This document shows positions 62,768 to 64,000 of a stretch of DNA of 64,000 nt, piece after piece. This DNA is from Brucella pituitosa (GTDB taxonomy: Bacteria; Pseudomonadota; Alphaproteobacteria; Rhizobiales; Rhizobiaceae). The notes beneath the pieces are model-generated. The model had not been told where the DNA came from, did not search any database, and worked only from the letters and a program-made list of their open reading frames with translations. Every line of letters begins with the position of its first letter. The stretch's first letter is position 1. A program made the translations under genes and the position numbers. Location of the stretch: positions 682,001 to 746,000 of the forward strand of contig NZ_PYSY02000002.1 of NCBI RefSeq assembly GCF_003049685.1. Reading direction: 5' to 3'.

Positions 62768-63629
62768 GTCGCCACCCTCTTAAGTTCGAGCCTGCCCGTA
62801 TGCCAAAGCCAGAAACCGCCGCCCAAGGCAACCACGATCAAGGCAACTGTCAGGAAGGCCCATGGATTAGAAACTGCGCCGATAATGCCGGTAACGAACG
62901 TACCGCCACCAGCTGCGACGATGGTCTGCACCGTCTTATCCTTGAGCAAGGGCACGTCATCAGGCTTGGCGTCTTCAACAGCAGCCGCTTTCATTTCACG
63001 CGCAGCGATAAGGCTGTCGAGGAAGTTGCGGTAATAGCCGGCGATAAGCGTAGCCTTATCGATGCCATTGACGATCGCTCGCGCTCCTTCCGGATCTGCT
63101 TTGCCCTTGCCGAAATAATCCCCCTAGCTTACGGCCCGTGAACTTGCCCAGCACCATGCCTTCAAAGAGGACGCGGATCGCCGTAGCCAGCTCCAGCGCT
63201 TTTTTCAGGCACATCGGCGATACCGAATTTCTTGTAATTGTCCTCGCCAGTGATATGAGGCAGGCCGCGTCCTCGATAAGTCCATCCGTCATTGACGCTG
63301 TCGTTACCCATGCGGCCGCCGTAGACCTTGTTTGCTAACTTCTGAGGCTGTCGCACATATGGTTCTGCCGCAGCAATAGTCGCAAACCGCTTGGGCCAAA
63401 CCTGTCTGATACGTGCCGCTGACGTATAATTTAGGTTTTCCTCATTTGGCTGCATTTTGCCGCCAGTTTCATGAAAGACCGTTGCAAGAATATACGCGAT
63501 CTGCTCATCGGGTAGATTACGACGCTCCGCTTCAGCCAAGATAGCCTCTGTGCCACTAACCTGAGCCTGGCTCAAACGGCCGCCAAAAGGCGCGCGCCTC
63601 GCATACGCGAAGAACGTTGTTTTGTTCAT
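62764..63629 (-). pseudogene. Endolysin (GH19-type) with C-terminal membrane helices, broken by two single-base gains
   Basis: The ATG at 63629 opens a GH19-like lysozyme: AYILATVFHETGGKMQ holds the catalytic glutamate, and YRGRGLPHITGEDNYKKFG is the typical loop. The frame is lost at a six-A run (63200-63205) and again at a five-G run (63120-63124). Dropping one base in each gives exactly 288 codons through KALELATAIRVLFEGM and KADPEGARAIVNGIDKATL to the end. The C-terminus holds two membrane helices (GGGTFVTGIIGAV and FLTVALIVVALGGGFWL). As sequenced it would make a 155-residue fragment. Confidence 0.8.
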
Positions 63630-63793
63630 TTGATTGTCCTTGGAGTTTAAACGAGCAAATGCGCCGCCGCGTTTATGCGTCGTGCCATTGTGTTTTCCTT
63701 AGATTGTGATTGTGAGGGTCTTGAAACCGATAGATTTTTGACTAAATCGAAGCCGTCATTCCAACAATAGCGTTCGATCAAATGGAGGTTTCG

Positions 63794-64000
63794 ATGAGCG
63801 ACCGTTTGTTTGACAGTCCTGTTTTTGTGAAGGACGGCCCTTACCTTATACGTGAGATTGCCAGCATCGGAGATGCGCTAGATTTTCTCTACGAGTGGCC
63901 CGAGTATGACCGTGGCCTCATTTACGAAACCGCTTGGAAAGCGTGCTGCGACAGTCACGATGGCATCAAACCAGTGAAAGTGGCAGAGAGCGCCATTCGA
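63794..64000 (+). CDS. DUF982-family protein, N-terminal part (cut by the right edge)
   Basis: ATG 63794 with GGAGG nine bases upstream opens a frame of 69 codons to the window edge. FDSPVFVKDGPYLIREIASI then GDALDFLYEWPEYDRGLIY, and a KACCDSHDG segment, match DUF982. These are short proteins of unknown role, abundant in rhizobia and relatives, often in several copies. The remaining part lies outside the window. It is divergent from the endolysin gene. Confidence 0.75.
   Translation, partial: MSDRLFDSPVFVKDGPYLIREIASIGDALDFLYEWPEYDRGLIYETAWKACCDSHDGIKPVKVAESAIR

Noticed and set aside
58001..63205. Programmed +1 frameshifting in the prophage genes
   Set aside because: The four sites are plain homopolymers without a stop codon at the slip point or a shared stimulator, so slippage mutation or sequence error is simpler.
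1..64000. CRISPR arrays
   Set aside because: No series of regularly spaced direct repeats was seen. The repeats found are single palindromic elements.
1..64000. Complete insertion sequences or transposase genes
   Set aside because: No transposase motif was recognised outside the prophage integrase.

Overview
The window reads as chromosomal DNA of a Brucellaceae member (Brucella/Ochrobactrum type). The pointers are a RirA-type Rrf2 iron regulator, candidate Irr boxes, a Pcs-type phosphatidylcholine synthase, an IalB-family protein, an mprF(lpiA)-acvB pair, a haem locus of the bhuA/bhuQ/bfd/bfr kind, GAAC-N7-GAAC LexA boxes, and several extragenic palindromic elements of about 105 bp that resemble Brucella Bru-RS repeats in size and layout. 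This assignment rests on family recognition, not on a database search.

1-14 kb is an accessory catabolic region for sugar acids. It holds a XylD-like IlvD/Edd dehydratase, a 3-hydroxyisobutyrate-dehydrogenase-like enzyme, a DenD-like dehydrogenase, an FAD-linked 2-hydroxyacid dehydrogenase, a FadR-type GntR regulator, a XylX-like (FAH fold) 2-keto-3-deoxy-acid dehydratase, a full TRAP transporter, an EamA transporter and a mandelate-racemase-type acid-sugar dehydratase. Two copies of a TTGTC-N-GA half-palindrome flank the divergent operons and could be the GntR operator. A partial AraC-type regulator runs off the left edge. A tRNA-Ser(TGA) and a YbaK-type deacylase follow.

15-24.6 kb is an iron and haem block. 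rirA converges on hmuPSTUV, which is transcribed away from the receptor gene bhuA. After bhuA come the haem-degrading monooxygenase bhuQ, then bfd and bfr, which overlap. Together they take haem in, open the ring and store the released iron. Candidate Irr boxes lie before rirA and upstream of bfd-bfr.

24.6-55 kb is mostly core. It contains a nucleoside-type BMP ABC transporter, qor-pcs, a UbiH-type hydroxylase, hspQ, an IalB-family gene, a YejA-like binding protein, an FrnE-like protein, mfd-sdhE divergent from recG, glmS, glmU, ccdA, mprF-acvB, and a PepSY/DUF2946 locus that may handle metal.

55.2 kb to the right edge is the left end of a prophage. A 3' fragment of tRNA-Lys(TTT) marks the attachment site next to a tyrosine integrase. 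Two small early operons each carry a LexA box over the promoter. Then come a run of small minus-strand genes, a metallophosphatase, an AT-rich lone plus-strand gene for a putative zinc-binding protein, and a lysis cassette with endolysin and overlapping spanins. Three prophage genes are broken by four single-base gains, all in homopolymer runs, while no core gene looks broken. That pattern is either prophage decay or local sequence error.
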